The notes below the pieces were generated by a model. The model did no database searches and was not told where the DNA came from. It saw only the letters and a program-made list of their open reading frames with translations. The position numbers and the translations under genes are program-made. Below, one piece after another: positions 56,512 through 59,972 of a stretch of DNA of 59,972 bases; the first letter of the stretch is position 1; the number at the start of each line of letters is the position of its first letter. Origin of the DNA: Flavobacterium sp. (lineage in GTDB: Bacteria > Bacteroidota > Bacteroidia > Flavobacteriales > Flavobacteriaceae); NCBI GenBank assembly GCA_017984035.1, contig JAGOAF010000003.1, forward strand, positions 1 through 59,972, read 5' to 3'.

Positions 56512-57756
56512 ATGAAACCAACTATTACCATTATTGGCGCAGGAATTTCAGGCTTAACAGCTGCCGTATATTTGCATCGAAAAAATTATAAAGTACAAAT
56601 TCTAGAGGCTACTGATCGAGTTGGAGGACGAATCAAAACAGATTGTATTGATGGCTTTCGATTGGATAGAGGGTTTCAGGTTTTGTTAACTGATTATCCT
56701 GAAACTAAAGCACTATTAGATTATTCAAAATTAAATTTACAACGATTTTTACCCGGAGCAATAGTACTGCATGATGATGGTCAATTCCAAATAGCAGATC
56801 CATTCAGAAGACCCAGTACATTATTCTCAACCTTATTTGCACCTGTAGGTTCTCTTAAAGATAAAATAAACACTTTCCTATTAAAGACTAAATTAGTCCG
56901 AATGTCAAATTCGGCTATTTTTAATCAATCAGAAACAGACACTTTATCACAATTAAAAAAGTATGGCTTCAGCCAAAAAATGATCGATCGTTTTTACAAT
57001 CCATTTTTCTCAGGTGTTTTTTTAGAAAATAAATTAACTACTTCAAGCAATATGTTTGACTTTGTAATGAAACAATTTTCAACTGGTGATGCTGCAATTC
57101 CAGAACTCGGAATGGAAGAAATTCCAAAACAACTTGCAGCTATGCTTCCTGAAAATTGTATACAGTATAACGTTAAAGTATTATCTATTGAAAACAATAC
57201 CATTTATTGTGAAAATGGATCCGAATTTCAAACAGATAAAATTATAATTGCAACAGAAGCAAGCAGCCTGGCCAGGAACTATATTCCAAAAGAAAAACAA
57301 CATTGCCACCAAGTAACGAACGTGTATTTTGAAGCAAGTAAACAACCAACTTCAAAATCAATTGTAATTTTAAATGCCGCTACAAATAAAAAATGGGTTA
57401 ACAATCTCACCGTGATGTCAAATGTATCGAGTAAATATGCCCCAACTGGAAAAGTACTCCTTTCCATTTCTTATAATGGAATGCCAGAGGTAAAGGATAC
57501 TGTTTTAGCTGAGAATATGAAAGCCGAACTAAAGCAATGGTACGGAAATCAAGTAGAGGATTGGAAGATGTTAAAAACCTACCGCATACAGTATGCATTA
57601 CCAAACCAAGATAGTATTTGCGATGAAGTAACAGCAAATAAATTACAAATCAACGACAATCTCTTTATATGTGGTGATCATTTAATGAACGGCTCAATAA
57701 ATGCCGCTATGAAATCAGGACGACTGGTAGCCGAAGTTATTGAAAAAATGAACTAA
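56512..57756 (+). CDS. FAD-dependent amine oxidase/phytoene-desaturase-like oxidoreductase
   Basis: The 414-residue protein has a dinucleotide-binding start (TIIGAGISGLTAAVYLHRK), the GGRI motif in DRVGGRIKTD and a C-terminal FAD contact (LFICGDHLMNGSINAAMKSG). It belongs with the amino-oxidase/desaturase superfamily that includes protoporphyrinogen oxidase and carotenoid desaturases. The order and neighbours do not identify a substrate. Its stop interlocks with the convergent glycosyltransferase gene (shared CTAA). Confidence 0.82.
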   Translation: MKPTITIIGAGISGLTAAVYLHRKNYKVQILEATDRVGGRIKTDCIDGFRLDRGFQVLLTDYPETKALLDYSKLNLQRFLPGAIVLHDDGQFQIADPFRRPSTLFSTLFAPVGSLKDKINTFLLKTKLVRMSNSAIFNQSETDTLSQLKKYGFSQKMIDRFYNPFFSGVFLENKLTTSSNMFDFVMKQFSTGDAAIPELGMEEIPKQLAAMLPENCIQYNVKVLSIENNTIYCENGSEFQTDKIIIATEASSLARNYIPKEKQHCHQVTNVYFEASKQPTSKSIVILNAATNKKWVNNLTVMSNVSSKYAPTGKVLLSISYNGMPEVKDTVLAENMKAELKQWYGNQVEDWKMLKTYRIQYALPNQDSICDEVTANKLQINDNLFICGDHLMNGSINAAMKSGRLVAEVIEKMN

Positions 57757-58991
57757 CTAAATTTTCGATTTTTTTCTTCAATCCAACGTGACATGTATTT
57801 GGTACTCTGCAGGGTATGATGGTATAACATTTGTCCGATGAAATTATTTTTTCGGTGATGGTCAAGTTGCAAAAGTAAATTAGACAAATGCTCAGAAAAT
57901 GCATTTTCAAACAATGCTGTCAAATACCGTTGCTTGATGATTTCAAATCCATTTTGCTGACTTTTATTCCAAAATTCCTCATCTTGATATAACTGAACAG
58001 CTACATCTGCAAATTGATGTGAATCATCTTGTATACTACCGTTCCAATCTAAATCAGCATGCATAGATTCAGCACCAATAGAGGTAGTTACCGATGGAGT
58101 TCCATATTCCATTGCTTCCAATAGTTTACCTTTAATTCCTGCACCAAAACGGAGCGGAGCTAATACTACTCGAGCATTCGAAATGACTTCTTTGGCATTC
58201 TCTGCTCTGCCTTTTATCAAAAATCCTTCCTGAACATTGTGTAATTGAAAAACTTTTTGCGAGGGATACGCACCATAAATTTCTAAAACTGCAGTAGGAA
58301 GAGTCTTCCTAATTGATGGCCAAATCGTTTCTTTCAAATACTGAACCGCATTCCAATTGGGTTCATGCAGGAAATTACCGATAAATACAAAATTCTCTCT
58401 TTGTCTAAATGGTGAAGAATTAAATTCAAACGAATCGACCAATAAGGGCAAATAATACAAAAGCGATGCATCTATTTTAAAAAGGGACTGTAAAACTTCA
58501 ATTTCGTATTGAGAAACCATCAAAGAAAGATCTGAACGTAAAATACTAGCAATTTCTCTTTTAGCCACATCTTCTAATGCAATAGCCGAAATATCAAAAT
58601 TACGTTTCGCTTTAAAAGCATTTTGACGAGCCAAACGCAAACAATGTAAATCTTCCGTGTCTAATATTCGTATAGCTTTTGGACAATTTTCAGCAACGCG
58701 CCAACCAAATTGCTCTTCCATCATAAACCGATCAAACAAAACTAAATCCGGCTGCAATTCATTCACAAAAAAATCAAAACTACTATTATTCAACTCAATC
58801 GATACCTTTTCAACTCCAAAATCAATGAGAGATTCCATATATTCACTATCCTGGGCAGGACTTGCAAAAGTAATGGCCAAACCCTGTTTTTGGAACATAG
58901 AAATTAATTGCATCATTCTCCCGCCAGCCGCGGATGAATTTGGCTCAGGCCATACAAAACCTAAAATTAAGAGTCGTTTATTTGTAATCAT
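57753..58991 (-). CDS. Glycosyltransferase family 4-like protein
   Basis: GT-B fold transferase. The 412-residue protein has an N-terminal domain (LILGFVWPEPNSSAAGGRMM, typical of acceptor domains in this group) and a C-terminal donor domain with FIGNFLHEPNWNAVQYL, IKGRAENAKEVISNA and the Glu-x7-Glu-like region FGAGIKGKLLEAMEYGTP. It is divergent from miaE across about 110 bases. Acceptor unknown; likely exopolysaccharide, LPS or protein glycan. Confidence 0.85.
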   Translation of the reverse strand: MITNKRLLILGFVWPEPNSSAAGGRMMQLISMFQKQGLAITFASPAQDSEYMESLIDFGVEKVSIELNNSSFDFFVNELQPDLVLFDRFMMEEQFGWRVAENCPKAIRILDTEDLHCLRLARQNAFKAKRNFDISAIALEDVAKREIASILRSDLSLMVSQYEIEVLQSLFKIDASLLYYLPLLVDSFEFNSSPFRQRENFVFIGNFLHEPNWNAVQYLKETIWPSIRKTLPTAVLEIYGAYPSQKVFQLHNVQEGFLIKGRAENAKEVISNARVVLAPLRFGAGIKGKLLEAMEYGTPSVTTSIGAESMHADLDWNGSIQDDSHQFADVAVQLYQDEEFWNKSQQNGFEIIKQRYLTALFENAFSEHLSNLLLQLDHHRKNNFIGQMLYHHTLQSTKYMSRWIEEKNRKFS

Positions 58992-59073
58992 GTGGATAAA
59001 CTATTGAAGTACAAAATAATGGTAATAAAACCGAAATTCAATCGTCTTTCAAAAAAAATGAACATAAAAAGAG

Positions 59074-59081
59074 TAATTTTG
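59074..59081 (+). promoter_or_regulatory. -7 box of miaE
   Basis: TAATTTTG at 59074-59081, 20 bases before the ATG at 59102. No TTG at the correct upstream distance. Confidence 0.45.
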
Positions 59082-59101
59082 TCACTCTAAATCAACAATT
59101 C

Positions 59102-59683
59102 ATGTTAGGACTTAAATTAGCTACAGATCCCAGATGGGTCAATATTGTGGAATCCAATATTGAAGAGATCTTAACCGATCATGCATGGTGCGAACAAAAA
59201 GCAGCCACTAATGCTATTTACATCATTGTCAACAATTCCGAAAAAGAAGAATTGGTTACCGAAATGACCCGAATTGCATTAGAAGAAATGGAACATTTTC
59301 AAATGGTGCATCAACTTATAAAAGAGAAAGGATTGGTTTTAGGTAGAGAAAGAAAAGACAATTACGTCAATGATTTAGTTAAATTTGCTAAAAAAGACGG
59401 GAGCCGAAATGATGCACTAGTAGAACGATTACTCTTTGCTGCCATGATTGAAGCTAGAAGTTGTGAACGATTTAAAGTACTTTCGGAGAATATTCAAGAC
59501 CCTGATTTAGCAAAATTCTACCGCGACCTCATGATTTCAGAGGCAGGGCATTATACTACCTTTTTAGGCTTTGCCAAACAATACCAAGAAAACATTAATG
59601 TAGAAACCCGTTGGAAAGAATGGATCGCCTACGAATCTTCTATAATAACCAAATACGGAAAAGAAGAAACAGTTCATGGTTAA
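59102..59683 (+). CDS. miaE: tRNA hydroxylase MiaE
   Basis: Non-haem diiron enzyme that hydroxylates the isopentenyl side chain of ms2i6A37 in tRNA. The 193-residue ferritin-like protein has the ligands in two pairs: Glu in VESNIEEILTDHAWCEQKAA, EEMEHFQ, Glu in IEARSCERF and SEAGHYTTF, which match the MiaE pattern EXXH. It is transcribed alone and ends at a terminator. Confidence 0.9.
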   Translation: MLGLKLATDPRWVNIVESNIEEILTDHAWCEQKAATNAIYIIVNNSEKEELVTEMTRIALEEMEHFQMVHQLIKEKGLVLGRERKDNYVNDLVKFAKKDGSRNDALVERLLFAAMIEARSCERFKVLSENIQDPDLAKFYRDLMISEAGHYTTFLGFAKQYQENINVETRWKEWIAYESSIITKYGKEETVHG

Positions 59684-59687
59684 TACC

Positions 59688-59717
59688 AAATCCTCAATTT
59701 TAATTGGGGATTTTTTT
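59688..59717 (+). terminator. Terminator of miaE
   Basis: AAATCCTCAATT (59688-59699) and AATTGGGGATTT (59702-59713), 12 bp with one G-T pair, then a T run. Confidence 0.85.
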
Positions 59718-59749
59718 GCAACACATCATTCTGATAAAAGATACTAGTT

Positions 59750-59790
59750 GTCCCGCTATCCGCGCTACGCGGTAGCTTGCTTTTATCGGG
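59750..59790 (-). repeat. GC-rich Flavobacterium-type intergenic repeat, partial
   Basis: On the minus strand GCCCCGATAAAAGCAAGCTA is followed by CCGCGTAGCGCGGATAGCGGG. It lies between the miaE and rRNA-operon terminators. Word order resembles the element at 21811-21914 (GGGAT-type start, GC-rich middle, AGCGG-type end), in shorter form. Confidence 0.5.
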
Positions 59791-59840
59791 GCTATACAAG
59801 TCGTGGTGTATTTCATTTGAAGTATTCGAGGATGTATCTA

Positions 59841-59877
59841 AAACAAAAAAAACTCCAACTTTTACAAGTTGGAGTTT
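59841..59877 (-). terminator. Terminator of the rRNA operon
   Basis: AAACTCCAACTT (59850-59861) and AAGTTGGAGTTT (59866-59877) with a 4-base loop, followed on the minus strand by TTTTTTGTTTT. It lies about 10 bases after the 5S rRNA. Confidence 0.9.
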
Positions 59878-59887
59878 CATAAAGAAA

Positions 59888-59972
59888 GGCGACGACATAC
59901 TCTCCCACATAACTGCAGTACCATCTGCGCAGGCGGGCTTAACTACTCTGTTCGGGATGGGAAGAGGTGAGC
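59888..59972 (-). rRNA. rrf: 5S ribosomal RNA, 3' part (5' end outside window)
   Basis: The minus strand reads GCTCACCTCTTCCCATCCCG, AACAGAGTAGTTAAGCCCGC and onward to GTATGTCGTCGCC, the loop B-to-helix I part of 5S rRNA. About 85 of roughly 110 bases are in the window. The 16S and 23S genes should lie to the right, read toward this end. The exact 3' end (59886-59888) is approximate. Confidence 0.9.

Noticed and set aside
59680..59910. Minus-strand ORF of 76 codons at the right end
   Set aside because: It spans the rrn terminator, the GC-rich repeat and the miaE terminator, so it is not a gene.

Overview
The window comes from the chromosome of a member of the Flavobacteriaceae, most likely a Flavobacterium. 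Evidence: AT-rich DNA with A-rich ribosome-binding regions; promoters of the Bacteroidota type (TTG, about 19 bases, then TAnnTTTG); a SusC/SusD pair; gliding and type IX secretion genes (gldJ, porV); and pdhA-pdhC without pdhB. No phage, insertion sequence or CRISPR array was seen. The genus rests on protein recognition from memory, not on a search.

Layout. 1-2830: the str operon (rpsL-rpsG-fusA, fusA running off the left edge), minus strand, with a consensus promoter. 3157-7790: a lone SusC/SusD pair. 7859-9947: rlmB and rarA. 9944-13443, minus: mpl-radC-yjjG-like-secreted protein. 13521-17848, minus: a secreted TPR protein, then hpt-adk-CNNM/CorC protein-obg. 18032-21803, plus: purK-purE and an M3 peptidase. 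21919-26058, minus: a membrane protein, a Tat-exported GH109-type enzyme, a sugar nucleotidyltransferase and a NahK-type anomeric kinase, which together look like a hexosamine release-and-salvage operon. 26233-33839, plus: gcvP, a group III truncated haemoglobin, a KAS III enzyme, a methyltransferase/GT2 pair and an MlaEF-type ABC transporter. 33836-36318, minus: acyl-CoA dehydrogenase, SDR and SprT-like protein. 36503-38559: a TonB-like gene convergent with exbB-exbD. 38689-40108: folC and tRNA-Val. 40263-48370: a GH13_18 phosphorylase-like gene, a Nudix-type regulator, and a GH16-EEP-GH30-GH3 operon suited to beta-1,3/1,6-glucans such as laminarin. 48549-53145: murF, gldJ and, divergently, porV with no porU between. 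53174-57756: cdd, pdhA-pdhC and an FAD oxidoreductase. 57753-59683: a GT4 glycosyltransferase and miaE. 59888-59972: the 3' part of a 5S rRNA gene, the end of an rRNA operon on the minus strand, entering from the right.

Most of the window is housekeeping. The parts that deserve a second look are the GH109/nucleotidyltransferase/NahK operon; the laminarin-type operon that lacks SusCD but carries a secreted EEP-family protein; the absence of porU; a class of genes whose -7 box lies exactly 4 bases before the ATG; two kinds of intergenic repeat (8-bp-period arrays and GC-rich elements); and a promoter built into a terminator between susD and rlmB.
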